NCBI GenBank assembly: GCA_021647465.1
Contig: JAKIUQ010000008.1
Coordinates: forward strand, 62,001-126,000
Reading direction: 5' to 3'
DNA length: 64,000 nucleotides
DNA from: Emcibacter sp.
GTDB lineage: Bacteria; Pseudomonadota; Alphaproteobacteria; Sphingomonadales; Emcibacteraceae
Position numbers and translations under genes: made by a program. The notes under the pieces are model-generated. The model worked only from the letters and a program-made list of their open reading frames with translations, was not told the DNA's origin and did no database searches. Positions 1-8,265 of this stretch are shown here, in pieces (the first letter of the stretch is position 1; each line of letters starts with the position of its first letter).

Positions 1-460
1 TGGCTATGGTAATCAGGGCGGGAGCCTTCAGGTTTCTAAGAAAATAAAGGCCGAAGCCGGCTACCGCATAGGGAAAAAGCACATCCCCCGCCATAAGCAG
101 GATATAGCTGTGGATCAGGCCGAACAGCAGCAGAAAACTGTTGCGCCGGAAGAAATAGGATCGGGCCGCCTGAGCATTCTGCTGCTGTTCGATTTTTTGG
201 GTCAGAAGAATAATACTGGCCCCGAAAAGCATGGAAAATAATCCCCGCATATTATTGGTGATCAGTAAATCGGTGAAATACCAGGCGTAATAATCGGCAC
301 AACTGTCAACACCGGCAATGGTGGGGTTGCTGAGGGCGGCAAAGGGCAGGGCGAAACCTGCGATATTGACCATAAGGATACCCAGAACCGCAATCCCCCG
401 GATAATATCAAGTGAAACCAGCCTTTCGCGGGGTAAAATATTTTTTTCAGTTGTTTTCAT
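1..460 (-). CDS. DUF418/YeiB-family membrane protein, N-terminal part
   Basis: The gene runs off the left edge, so only about the first 153 residues are visible, read from an ATG at 458-460. The N terminus carries RERLVSLDIIRGIAVLGI, the signature start of YeiB/DUF418 proteins, followed by several long hydrophobic stretches (about residues 14-40, 70-90 and 105-150) expected to cross the inner membrane. The family is related to acyltransferase-3-like membrane proteins and its function is not settled; transport has been proposed. It is divergent from the TraB-like gene, and the AT-rich gap 461-608 must hold both promoters. Family assignment is firm; function is unknown. Confidence 0.85.
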   Translation of the reverse strand, partial: MKTTEKNILPRERLVSLDIIRGIAVLGILMVNIAGFALPFAALSNPTIAGVDSCADYYAWYFTDLLITNNMRGLFSMLFGASIILLTQKIEQQQNAQAARSYFFRRNSFLLLFGLIHSYILLMAGDVLFPYAVAGFGLYFLRNLKAPALITIA

Positions 461-608
461 ATTTATTGACCTTATTCTCAGTTTATGGGTGAATATAATG
501 TCAAAAGTGAGACATGTAATACTGAAATATTGGTATGTTCTGAATAATAATTAATGGATAAATATAATGATACTTAATACAATTGGCTTGTTGAACAGGC
601 GTTATTTT

Positions 609-1499
609 ATGCGCTCGATCGCGGCTTTGTTTTTTGGTTTATGGGCCTTGTCCATTCCCGCGGGGGCGCAGGAAACAGACATAGTTCATGCAAAACCGGC
701 GTTATGGACTGTGCAGAAGGGGGATAATACAACATATTTTCTCGGATCATTTCATCTTTTGCCCAAAAATTATCAATGGTATGAAGGCATCATCCAGAGC
801 AGTTTTGAAGCTGCGGATGAATTGGTGATGGAAACCGAATTAACGCCCGAAGCCACAGCAAAAATCCAGGGACTGTTGATTAAAAATGGTTTTTTTGCAG
901 GTGAAGATAACTTGAAGAATCATCTGGATGCGGACCGTTATGCAAAGATGTTGACCTATGCCAAAAAACTTATGGGACAGGAAGAGGTCGCAGCGCAGAA
1001 AATGAAGCCGTGGTTTATGGCCATGAATCTGTCGATCCTGACCATCATGTCAAATGGTATGGATCCAAATTCAGGTGTGGATAAATATCTGGAGGGCTTG
1101 GCCAAGCAAAGCGAAATAGCCATAACCGGCCTTGAAACGGCGAGCGATCAGATGATGGCGCTGATTGATCATCCCCTTAATGTGCAAGCCGCCATGTTGA
1201 GCGAAACATTGGACCAACTGGATGATTTTCAGGCGGTGATGGACAATTATCTTACCGCATGGGCGTCCGGGGATAGTGACAGAATCAGCAAGACCATGGT
1301 TGATGATATGAAAAAATATCAAGGAATATATGAGGCTTTGCTGGTTAATCGTAATGCCAATTGGATACCCGCCATAGAAGGTCATATCAACAGCGCAAAA
1401 ACAGTCTTTGTCGTGGTGGGGGCAGCTCATCTTGCCGGGCCGGATAGTGTTTTGAATATGCTAGAGGATAAGGGTTATAAAGTGAATAAAATCCAGTGA
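609..1499 (+). CDS. TraB/GumN family protein, secreted
   Basis: The protein has 296 residues if started at the ATG at 609. An upstream in-frame ATG at 567 would add 14 residues, but the 609 start leaves a clean signal peptide (MRSIAALFFGLWALSIPAGA, cut before QE). Just inside the mature protein comes TTYFLGSFHLLP, the GxxH motif of the TraB/GumN (COG3735) fold, and near the C terminus VVVGAAHLAGPDSV, the second conserved histidine motif. The family is related to Tiki-type metalloproteases, so a periplasmic metal-dependent hydrolase is likely, but the substrate is unknown. It is a single gene with no operon partner. Confidence 0.88.
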   Translation: MRSIAALFFGLWALSIPAGAQETDIVHAKPALWTVQKGDNTTYFLGSFHLLPKNYQWYEGIIQSSFEAADELVMETELTPEATAKIQGLLIKNGFFAGEDNLKNHLDADRYAKMLTYAKKLMGQEEVAAQKMKPWFMAMNLSILTIMSNGMDPNSGVDKYLEGLAKQSEIAITGLETASDQMMALIDHPLNVQAAMLSETLDQLDDFQAVMDNYLTAWASGDSDRISKTMVDDMKKYQGIYEALLVNRNANWIPAIEGHINSAKTVFVVVGAAHLAGPDSVLNMLEDKGYKVNKIQ

Positions 1500-1538
1500 A
1501 ATGATATGATCCGCTTTGGTCAATAAAGGCAGGAACTG

Positions 1539-1652
1539 AAAAACCCGCCGGACGTGTCGGTCACTGACGGGTTCTTGCTCTGGTAACGTAGGCAGATTCA
1601 GCTGTTATCGTCTACCGTACCATGATGTGCTTACCTTTGGGGGCACAATATG
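1539..1652 (-). ncRNA. candidate small RNA downstream of infC
   Basis: No ORF fits here, but a full minus-strand transcription unit can be read. A -35 TTGATT at 1682-1687 and a -10 TATAAT at 1659-1664 are separated by 17 bases and place the RNA 5' end near 1652. The body folds well: GTGC/GCAC close a short 5' hairpin, and TGGTA-x-x-GTAG pairs with CTAC-x-x-TACCA over 9 of 11 positions around 1576-1620. It ends in AACCCG...CGGGTT followed by five T (about 1539-1570). It lacks the GGAAG/AGCA core of SRP RNA and any tmRNA 3' end, and I do not recognise the family. Confidence 0.55.
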
Positions 1653-1658
1653 TAATAT

Positions 1659-1687
1659 ATTATACAGCAAAAAAGCCCAAAAATCAA
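1659..1687 (-). promoter_or_regulatory. sigma70-type promoter of the candidate small RNA
   Basis: TTGATT (1682-1687) and TATAAT (1659-1664) with exactly 17 bases between them, read on the minus strand. The -35 box sits inside the loop of the infC terminator, so termination of infC and initiation of the small RNA share the same DNA. Confidence 0.55.
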
Positions 1688-1722
1688 CGCGGGCTATGGG
1701 CGTTAAACTTAAGGGGCTTTTT
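1669..1722 (-). terminator. terminator of the thrS-infC transcript
   Basis: On the minus strand AAAAAGCCCC (from 1722) pairs with GGGCTTTTTT (ending 1669). An inner AACGC/GCGTT hairpin occupies the long loop. It lies 50 bases past the infC stop and ends in six T, as expected of an intrinsic terminator. Confidence 0.65.
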
Positions 1723-1771
1723 ATAAAGGTTCCAAGTTAAGCCAGAAACGACTCGGTATTAATTCTTGAAA

Positions 1772-2308
1772 TTATTTAGACGTAAGCACCATGATGATCT
1801 GACGGCCTTCCATTTTGGGGGCTTGTTCGACCTTGGCTATTTCTTTAAAATCCGCTTCGACCCGTCTTAATACATCCATCCCCAATTCCTGATGGGCCAT
1901 TTCGCGGCCCCGGAATCGCAGGGTGATTTTTACTTTATCGCCTGACGTCAGAAATTTCTCAACAGAGCGCATTTTCACGTCATAATCATGTTTTTCAATG
2001 CCGGGGCGCAGCTTGATTTCCTTGATTTCGACCGTTTTTTGCTTCTTTTTGGCGAGGCTGGCCTTTTTCTGGGCCGCATAGCGAAACCGGCCATAATCCA
2101 GAATTTTACAAACTGGCGGCACCACATTTGGCGATATTTCTACGAGGTCGAGCCCCGCTGCCTTGGCCATGGTCAGGCCCTTTTCAACTTTTACGGCACC
2201 ATGGTTTTCCCCCGTGTCATCAATTAACCTGATTTCAGCTGCGGTAATATCTTCATTTACCCGTAATCCTTTTTTGGATGGTGGGCCCTGCATTGGTCTT
2301 TTAACTAT
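1772..2308 (-). CDS. infC: translation initiation factor IF-3, probable AUA start
   Basis: IF-3 binds the 30S subunit and polices start-codon choice. The protein shows RVNEDITAAEIRLIDDTG at the N terminus and the C-domain motif LRFRGREMAHQELG. The first ATG (2293) has no ribosome binding site at a useful distance. An in-frame ATA at 2306-2308 lies exactly 8 bases after a perfect AGGAGG and gives IVKRP before that methionine, resembling other alphaproteobacterial IF-3 N termini; the codon before it is a TAA stop. A rare start codon fits the known IF-3 autoregulation through non-AUG starts. This gives 178 residues. It lies downstream of thrS and is followed by a terminator. Confidence 0.9.
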   Translation of the reverse strand: MVKRPMQGPPSKKGLRVNEDITAAEIRLIDDTGENHGAVKVEKGLTMAKAAGLDLVEISPNVVPPVCKILDYGRFRYAAQKKASLAKKKQKTVEIKEIKLRPGIEKHDYDVKMRSVEKFLTSGDKVKITLRFRGREMAHQELGMDVLRRVEADFKEIAKVEQAPKMEGRQIIMVLTSK

Positions 2309-2468
2309 TTAAGTTTCCTCCTGCGGGAGCCAGGATGTGGCATAATGCCCGCTGTGTTGTTAAAAATGGTGTCATTTATTATATTTTATATCTTATTACT
2401 GAAAAATGAAAAAAATGCAATCTTCAAAAATAATCTATCAGAAATTTCGGTCAATTTATTGATCCGCT

Positions 2469-4412
2469 TTATTGATCTGGGGCAAGGGCTTCATTTTTCA
2501 AGTTATTAATGGCGGTCGTCAAATCAATTGTTTCCTGCTGTTTTGAGCCTAATCGCCGGATGGTGACGGTATTTTCTTTGGCTTCGCGTCCGCCAATCAC
2601 AAAGATAGCCGGAGTCTTGGCATGGGAATGTTCGCGGATTTTATAATTGATTTTTTCACTGCGCAGATCTATTTCAGCGCGAAGCCCCGCGGCCTTTAAC
2701 TGTTCATATACGGCGCGAACATGATCATCCTGATCGGATGTGATGCCTGTAACCACGACCTGAACCGGTGCCAGCCACATGGGAAAACGCCCCGCATGTT
2801 CTTCGATTAAAATGCCGATGAACCGTTCAAAAGAGCCTAAAATGGCCCGGTGGAGCATGACGGGGTGATGTTTATCATTGTCAGAGCCGATATATTGGGC
2901 GTTCAGCCTTTCGGGCGTTCCGAAATCAACCTGCATGGTGCCGCATTGCCAGTCCCGGCCAATGGCATCGGTCAGGACAAATTCCAGCTTCGGGCCATAA
3001 AAAGCCCCTTCGCCGGGGTTCATGCTATAGGCAAGCCCCGTGCTGTCGATGGCCTCGCGCAGGGAATTTTCCGCTGCGTCCCATGTGGCATCATCGCCGG
3101 CACGCACCTCGGGCCGGTCAGAGAATTTTACTTTTACGTCCTCAAAACCGAAATCTTTATATATTTCCAGCAGCATCTTGCAGAAAATTTCCGTTTCAGA
3201 TGTGATCTGGTCTTTGGTGCAGAAAATATGGGCGTCATCCTGAACAAAGCTGCGCACCCGCATCAGACCATGAAGCGCGCCGGATGGCTCGTAACGATGG
3301 CAGGAGCCAAATTCCGCAAGCCGCAGAGGCAGATCGCGGTAGCTGACGGTTCCCTGATTGAAAACCTGTACATGACAGGGGCAGTTCATGGGTTTAAAGG
3401 CCAGCGCCCGCCCATCGGCCTCGGTCGTATACATATGTTCCTGAAATTTTTCCCAATGGCCTGATTTTTCCCATAATGACCGATCTACCAGTTGCGGCGT
3501 CTTGATTTCCTGATAGCCATATTGCTGTTGCTTGCGGCGGATATAGGCCTCAACCTGTTGATAGATGGTCCAGCCATTGGGGTGCCAGAAAGGCATGCCG
3601 GCGGCCTCTTCCTGAAAATGAAACAGTTTCATTTCCTTGCCCAGTTTCCGGTGGTCACGCTTCTCAGCTTCTTCCAGACGGGTGAGATAGGCTTTCAGCT
3701 CTTTCTTTGTCCGCCATGCGGTGCCGTATATCCGTTGCAGCATTTCATTGTTGCTGTCCCCGCGCCAATAGGCCCCTGCCACTTTCATCAGTTTGAAAGC
3801 CGCTTTGTCAAGCTTGCCGGTGCTGGGCAGATGCGGGCCCCGGCACAGATCAATGAAGTCGCCTTGTTTATACAGGGTGATGGCCTGGCCGTCGGGGATG
3901 GCGGCAATCAATTCGGCTTTATAGTCTTCGCCCATATCGCGGAAGAATGCGACGGCCTCATCCCGATCCATTTCAGTGCGGATAATCTCTTCATCGCGCT
4001 CGATGATTTCCACCATGCGTTTCTCAATGATGACAAGGTCGTCTGTGGTGAAAGGCGTTTTGCGGGCGAAATCGTAATAAAAACCATTGTCGATAGAGGG
4101 GCCGATGGTAACCTGTGTGCCGGGATATAATTCCTTCACCGCTTCGGCCAGAATATGGGCCGCATCATGGCGCAGGATTTCAAGGGCCGCTTCGTCCCGG
4201 ATGGTGATGATGGCGACATGGGAATCCTGCGTGATTTCGCGGCTCAGGTCCCATTGCTCGCCATTGACCACAATCGCAATCGCCGCCTTGGCAAGCCCCG
4301 GCCCAATATCCGCGGCAAGCCTGCCGCCGGTCACCGGCCTGTCAAAGCTACGGACACTACCGTCCGGCAGGGTTAAGGCTACAGTTCCATTTTTGCTCAT
4401 CTGATCGCTCAT
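2469..4412 (-). CDS. thrS: threonine--tRNA ligase
   Basis: ThrRS charges tRNA-Thr with threonine in the cytoplasm. The 647 residues are full length and follow the family order: an N-terminal TGS domain (VALTLPDGSVRSFDRPV, about residues 10-70), the editing domain with its HxxxH pair (RHDAAHILAEA, about residue 80), and the class II catalytic core with MNCPCHVQVF (zinc cysteine), CHRYEPSGALHGLMRVRSF (motif 2) and HRAILGSFERFIG (motif 3). A C-terminal anticodon-binding domain follows. AGGAAAT lies about 12 bases before the ATG. infC lies 160 bases downstream on the same strand, the usual thrS-infC pairing. Confidence 0.97.
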   Translation of the reverse strand: MSDQMSKNGTVALTLPDGSVRSFDRPVTGGRLAADIGPGLAKAAIAIVVNGEQWDLSREITQDSHVAIITIRDEAALEILRHDAAHILAEAVKELYPGTQVTIGPSIDNGFYYDFARKTPFTTDDLVIIEKRMVEIIERDEEIIRTEMDRDEAVAFFRDMGEDYKAELIAAIPDGQAITLYKQGDFIDLCRGPHLPSTGKLDKAAFKLMKVAGAYWRGDSNNEMLQRIYGTAWRTKKELKAYLTRLEEAEKRDHRKLGKEMKLFHFQEEAAGMPFWHPNGWTIYQQVEAYIRRKQQQYGYQEIKTPQLVDRSLWEKSGHWEKFQEHMYTTEADGRALAFKPMNCPCHVQVFNQGTVSYRDLPLRLAEFGSCHRYEPSGALHGLMRVRSFVQDDAHIFCTKDQITSETEIFCKMLLEIYKDFGFEDVKVKFSDRPEVRAGDDATWDAAENSLREAIDSTGLAYSMNPGEGAFYGPKLEFVLTDAIGRDWQCGTMQVDFGTPERLNAQYIGSDNDKHHPVMLHRAILGSFERFIGILIEEHAGRFPMWLAPVQVVVTGITSDQDDHVRAVYEQLKAAGLRAEIDLRSEKINYKIREHSHAKTPAIFVIGGREAKENTVTIRRLGSKQQETIDLTTAINNLKNEALAPDQ

Positions 4413-4532
4413 TTTTTTGATTTAATTTCCTGCGTGACATTATAAGGAAATCCCGGGGTGTCAAGTAGCAGTTGCGTTTTAAAGCCATAAACTTATAAAT
4501 ATACTTGGATCATATGTCGAGAAGGAAAGCTT

Positions 4533-5276
4533 ATGGATTACATCACGCATAAAGACCGTAAACTGGCTTACAAAAAACTGGATGGAAAAGGGCCAACAGT
4601 GGTTTTCTTTCCCGGATTTATGTCTGATATGGAAGGCTCAAAAGCTGTGGCATTGGCGGAATTTTGCAAGGCGCGCGGCCAAGCCTATGTGCGGTTTGAT
4701 TATTCGGGACACGGACAATCCGGCGGCGATTTCAAGGATGGCACCATTGGGGCGTGGGCCGAAGATGCGGCGGCGATCATAGATCAGGTGGCGGAGGGAG
4801 CGTTGATCTTGGTCGGCTCAAGCATGGGCGGCTGGATCGGGCTATTATCTGCGCTCAAACGAAAAGAACGGGTGAAGGCTTTCGTTGGTCTGGCCGCGGC
4901 CCCCGACTTTACCAAGGAATTATGTTGGGATAAATATTCTGACGAGGTCAAGGCGACATTGGAGAGGGAGGGCATTTATTATGAGGCCTGCGATTACGGC
5001 GATGATCCCTATCCCATGACCATGATATTGCTTAAAGAAGGCAATGATCATCTGTTGCTGGATAAAGAAATTGACCTTGAATGCCCCGTGCGTCTGATGC
5101 AGGGGATGCGGGACCCGGACGTGCCGCCCGTGACGGCGCAACGAATTTCAGACAAGCTCAAATCCGAAGACGTGGTGATCACCTATATCAAAAATGGCGA
5201 CCACCGTTTGTCAACGAACGTTGATTTAAAGCGATTGTGTCAGATGGTGAAAGAGGTTTCAGGAGAATTGACATGA
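4533..5276 (+). CDS. alpha/beta hydrolase, ABHD10-like
   Basis: The 247-residue cytoplasmic protein has a complete catalytic triad: nucleophile elbow GSSMGGW near residue 95, acid in GMRDPDVP near residue 190, and histidine in NGDHRLS near residue 220. The early FFPGFMSDMEGSKA supplies the oxyanion loop. The overall pattern (GxMSDMxGxKA, FDYSGHGQSGG) is that of the ABHD10/acyl-protein thioesterase-like group common in alphaproteobacteria. The substrate is unknown. Its stop overlaps the start of the cyclase gene by four bases (ATGA), so the two are translationally coupled and probably act in one process. AGAAGGAAAGCTT provides the ribosome binding site. Confidence 0.87.
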   Translation: MDYITHKDRKLAYKKLDGKGPTVVFFPGFMSDMEGSKAVALAEFCKARGQAYVRFDYSGHGQSGGDFKDGTIGAWAEDAAAIIDQVAEGALILVGSSMGGWIGLLSALKRKERVKAFVGLAAAPDFTKELCWDKYSDEVKATLEREGIYYEACDYGDDPYPMTMILLKEGNDHLLLDKEIDLECPVRLMQGMRDPDVPPVTAQRISDKLKSEDVVITYIKNGDHRLSTNVDLKRLCQMVKEVSGELT

Positions 5277-5947
5277 CCGGAAAAACTCAAAAACTGATTG
5301 ATGTCAGCCATGTGGTTGAACATGGTATGATCACTTATAAAGGCCTGCCCGCGCCGATTATCTGTGATTATCTCAGCCGGGAAGCTTCGGAGCAGATTTA
5401 CGAAGACGGCACGTCATTTCATATTGGCCGTATTGACATGGTGGCCAATACGGGGACTTATCTGGATGCGCCCTTCCATCGTTTTGAGGCGGGCAAAGAC
5501 CTGTCGGAACTTGATCTTTCCAGTCTGGCCAATCTGGACGGGCTGGTGATCAATGTTGGCCCGGATGTGCGGGAAATAACGCCGCAGAATTTTTCCGCTA
5601 TGGGTATAAAAGGAAAGGCGGTTCTGATCCGCACCGATTGGTCCGGTCATTGGGGCCGTGATCAGTATTTTGAAGATTACCCTTATTTAAATCTGGCCGC
5701 CGCAGAATATTTGCGGGATCAGGGGGCGGTTCTTGTGGGGATTGATTCCCATAATATTGATGATACAAGGGGCAATTCCCGTCCGGTACATTCAACCCTG
5801 CTGGGGGCGGATATTCCCATTGTTGAGCATATGACAGGCCTGCGGGATTTGCCGGAAACAGGATTTAAATTTTTTGCGGTTCCGGTGAAAGTCAAGGGCA
5901 TGGGGACTTTTCCGGTACGGGCTTTCGGGCTTATAAATCACTTATAA
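5273..5947 (+). CDS. cyclase/kynurenine formamidase-like hydrolase (PF04199)
   Basis: The start is the ATG at 5273, which overlaps the previous stop as ATGA and is preceded by AGGAGAATTG; this gives 224 residues. LIDVSHVVEHGMITYKGLPA and HSTLLGADIPIVEHMTGLRD are typical of the metal-dependent cyclase (KynB-like) fold. The usual HxGTHxDxPxH metal motif reads NTGTYLDAPFH, so two of the usual histidines are replaced by Asn and Tyr while Asp and the last His remain. The enzyme may bind metal differently or hydrolyse another amide or lactone. It ends six bases into the convergent SDR gene. Confidence 0.83.
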   Translation: MTGKTQKLIDVSHVVEHGMITYKGLPAPIICDYLSREASEQIYEDGTSFHIGRIDMVANTGTYLDAPFHRFEAGKDLSELDLSSLANLDGLVINVGPDVREITPQNFSAMGIKGKAVLIRTDWSGHWGRDQYFEDYPYLNLAAAEYLRDQGAVLVGIDSHNIDDTRGNSRPVHSTLLGADIPIVEHMTGLRDLPETGFKFFAVPVKVKGMGTFPVRAFGLINHL

Positions 5948-6823
5948 ATCTCTGGTCAATGCTGAGAAGCCTTTTTTATAGGTGGGGTATTTCAGGGTGA
6001 TCCCCAGTTCCTGTTTGAGGCGATCATTCCGGACGCGTTTGTTTTCTGAATAGAATATTTTCATCATAGGTGACATTTCGGCGTCCGCGAAATCAAGGGG
6101 CGGCAGAGGGGGGCGGCCCAAAAGATCACAGATATGGTCAAGGACTTCAGAGCTTTCTGCGGGCATATTATCGACCACATTATATGTTCTGCCCGGATTG
6201 GGCGCATTCATGGAGGCGATCAAGACTTGCGCAATATCGGCCACATGAATACGCGAGAAATATTGCTTAGGCTTTATGATTTTCCTTGCCCGCCCGGCGA
6301 GCAGGTTGGACAGCGGGCCTTTATCAGGCCCATAAATGCTGCCAAGCCGGAAAATATGTACAGGGATTTGATGGTCATGGAGCATTTTGAGCCAGCCTTG
6401 CTCCGCCGCCAGCCTTTGACGTCCTTTTGCCGATGTGGGGGCCGGGCGGCTGTTATCACCCACCCAATCGCCGTCCCTGTCACCATATATGCCCGTGGTG
6501 GATAAAAGCCCGAGCCATTTGAGGTTTTTGAGCTTTGAGATTTCCGCCGCATGATGCCGCAGGACAGGATCGCCGATATTTTCCTGCGGAGGGATGGAAA
6601 TGAGCATATGGCTGATATCAGATAAATTGGCCGCAGCGTGATTCATGGGGTGTGCGCCGTTGAATATATATTCGGATATGGCCGGGCCAGGCAGGTTTCG
6701 TAAACTGCGATATGTGCCGCTGAATTGCCAAGGCGTATTTTGGTCCTTCAGATGGTCAATTAAATGCCGCGCGGTATAGCCCAGTCCAAAACAAAATAAT
6801 TTATTATACATTATTTTTCTCAT
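5942..6823 (-). CDS. NAD(P)-dependent SDR/epimerase-type protein, YeeZ-like
   Basis: This is a protein of up to 293 residues; the fifth codon is also ATG and may be the true start (MYNKLFCFGLGYTA). GLGYTA is the dinucleotide-binding glycine motif at the N terminus of an extended SDR, and STTGIYGDRDGDWV carries the YxxxK-region equivalent without a canonical YxxxK, as in the atypical SDRs near YeeZ. FRLGSIYGPDKGPLSNLLAG and YNVVDNMP are typical substrate-side segments. It is cytoplasmic and its substrate is unknown. Its 3' end overlaps the convergent cyclase gene by six bases and there is no intergenic terminator. Confidence 0.82.
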   Translation of the reverse strand: MRKIMYNKLFCFGLGYTARHLIDHLKDQNTPWQFSGTYRSLRNLPGPAISEYIFNGAHPMNHAAANLSDISHMLISIPPQENIGDPVLRHHAAEISKLKNLKWLGLLSTTGIYGDRDGDWVGDNSRPAPTSAKGRQRLAAEQGWLKMLHDHQIPVHIFRLGSIYGPDKGPLSNLLAGRARKIIKPKQYFSRIHVADIAQVLIASMNAPNPGRTYNVVDNMPAESSEVLDHICDLLGRPPLPPLDFADAEMSPMMKIFYSENKRVRNDRLKQELGITLKYPTYKKGFSALTRDL

Positions 6824-6905
6824 TTTATTATTTTCGACATATTCTTGCCGGAAAAATCATGATAATGGTTTGATCTGATAGAAGTTTAAGGTCATATCCC
6901 GGCAA

Positions 6906-7733
6906 ATGAAATCTTTATTCTCTTTGGTTGTTATAAATAGTCTTTTTATGAGCGCCGCATTGGCGGAGGAAAGCGAATCTCAAAAATATCAGAGATGTAT
7001 GTCGCTGGCGCAAAGCTCTGAGCCGGAGAAACAGGCTGAGGCGGTGCAATATGCGACGGACTGGATTTTTGGGCGCACTACCGGTTTTGCGGGCGGGGTT
7101 CCGGCAGGCCATTGTAAGGCGCTTGCCCTGCTGGGATTAGGCAAGCCGCAGGCCGCGGCCCAACTTCTGGAAAAACTGGCAGAAAATTTGATCATTAGCG
7201 CAAAATCTGATTTTCGCAGGCAGCAAAAAAATGATCAGCTCGCATTGGAGCTATATTTACAGGCAGCATTGGCGTGGAAGGCGGCAAAGGATTATAATAA
7301 ATCTTATTTGGCTTATAGTTCTGCGCTTTCTTCTATTAAGCAAGGGTCATCATTGATCAAAACCCGCGCCTTGCTTCATGCGTTATATCTGGAGCGCGGC
7401 ACTTTGCAGATATTGCGCCGTCAATATAAAGCCGCGATTGAGGATTTAACCCATGCCATTGAACAGGATGAGCAGGATTTTGCGGGGTTTCTGCAACGGG
7501 CGAAAGCCTATCGTAAAAGAAAGTATTTTCTGAAAGCACGGCTGGATTTAAGGCAGGCCATGATATTGGCACCGGAACATCGGGATATTCTGCTGGAACA
7601 GGGCATATTATACCGCGCGTCCGGCAACAAAATTGACGCACAATTGGTTTGGCAAAAAATTCTGACGCTCTATCCAGAATCTGAACATGCTGATTTGGCA
7701 CAAGAAAACCTTGATTTGCTAGAGGTGGATTGA
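6906..7733 (+). CDS. periplasmic TPR-repeat protein
   Basis: The 275-residue protein has a signal peptide (MKSLFSLVVINSLFMSAALA, then EES). The mature part is helical with tetratricopeptide repeats, clearest from residue 150 on (ALYLERGTLQILRRQYKAAI, FLQRAKAYRKRKYFLKARLD, LLEQGILYRASGNKIDAQ), each with the TPR spacing of small and large side chains. It probably serves as a protein-binding scaffold in the periplasm; no catalytic motif is visible. It is separated by 90 bases from the Lys/Met-rich gene downstream and may share a transcript with it. Confidence 0.78.
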   Translation: MKSLFSLVVINSLFMSAALAEESESQKYQRCMSLAQSSEPEKQAEAVQYATDWIFGRTTGFAGGVPAGHCKALALLGLGKPQAAAQLLEKLAENLIISAKSDFRRQQKNDQLALELYLQAALAWKAAKDYNKSYLAYSSALSSIKQGSSLIKTRALLHALYLERGTLQILRRQYKAAIEDLTHAIEQDEQDFAGFLQRAKAYRKRKYFLKARLDLRQAMILAPEHRDILLEQGILYRASGNKIDAQLVWQKILTLYPESEHADLAQENLDLLEVD

Positions 7734-7823
7734 CGGGTCGCCACATTTAGGACATATTTGTTGAGCAACCTGTGGCTGCTAACAATTCGATTGGGGATAT
7801 CAATGATTAACAGGAGACTATCC

Positions 7824-8213
7824 ATGAATAAGTTGATGAGGACGATTCTTTCACCAAAATTACTCGTTGCAATTATTGCGGCGACATCATTTATGATTAC
7901 GCCGGCGATCAGCCATCCCGGGGAAAAAGGCGATAAAAATAAATCTGAAATGATGATGAAAAAAGATATGAGTCAAGCGGATAAAGAGGCCTGGAAAGCC
8001 AAAAAGAAAGCCATGAAAGAAAAATGTATGGCTGACCCTGAAGCCTGCAAAGCTGAGAAAAAAGCAAGAAAAGAAGCCTGGAAAAAGAAATGTGCGGCAG
8101 ACCCAGAAGCCTGTAAAGCCTATAAAGAAAAGAAGAAAATGCACAAAATGAAAATGAAGGAACATATGAAAGACCATATGAAAGAAAAAGGCAAAAAAGA
8201 AATGGATGATTAA
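7824..8213 (+). CDS. secreted Lys/Met-rich repeat protein of unknown function
   Basis: I do not recognise a family. The ATG at 7824 follows CAGGAGACTATCC and opens a signal peptide ending TPAISHPGE, leaving a mature chain of about 95 residues that is extremely rich in lysine, methionine and alanine. Two copies of a KCxADPEACKA unit (around residues 70-85 and 93-107) place paired cysteines in a predicted long helix, and the tail carries repeated K-M-K, H-M-K and K-D-H-M motifs. Methionine, histidine and cysteine at such density suggest metal or heme-related binding, but this is only inference. A strong terminator follows. Confidence 0.65.
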   Translation: MNKLMRTILSPKLLVAIIAATSFMITPAISHPGEKGDKNKSEMMMKKDMSQADKEAWKAKKKAMKEKCMADPEACKAEKKARKEAWKKKCAADPEACKAYKEKKKMHKMKMKEHMKDHMKEKGKKEMDD

Positions 8214-8240
8214 TTCAGGTCATCAGTTCTTATAAATAGA

Positions 8241-8265
8241 AGGAGGTGCTTGCACCTCCTTTTTT
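8241..8265 (+). terminator. terminator after the Lys/Met-rich gene
   Basis: AGGAGGTGC and GCACCTCCT form a perfect inverted repeat followed by T6. The T tract reaches into the TAA stop of the convergent queG gene, so the element serves the plus-strand gene and lies at the meeting point of both. Confidence 0.85.

Noticed and set aside
1539..1652. SRP RNA, 6S RNA or permuted tmRNA
   Set aside because: The SRP apical GGAAG/AGCA core, the long 6S closing stem and a tmRNA CCA end with T-loop are all absent.
2850..3464. Long plus-strand open frames across thrS
   Set aside because: They are antisense to an unambiguous ThrRS gene and show no protein family features; the same holds for similar frames across carB, cpaF and the kinases.
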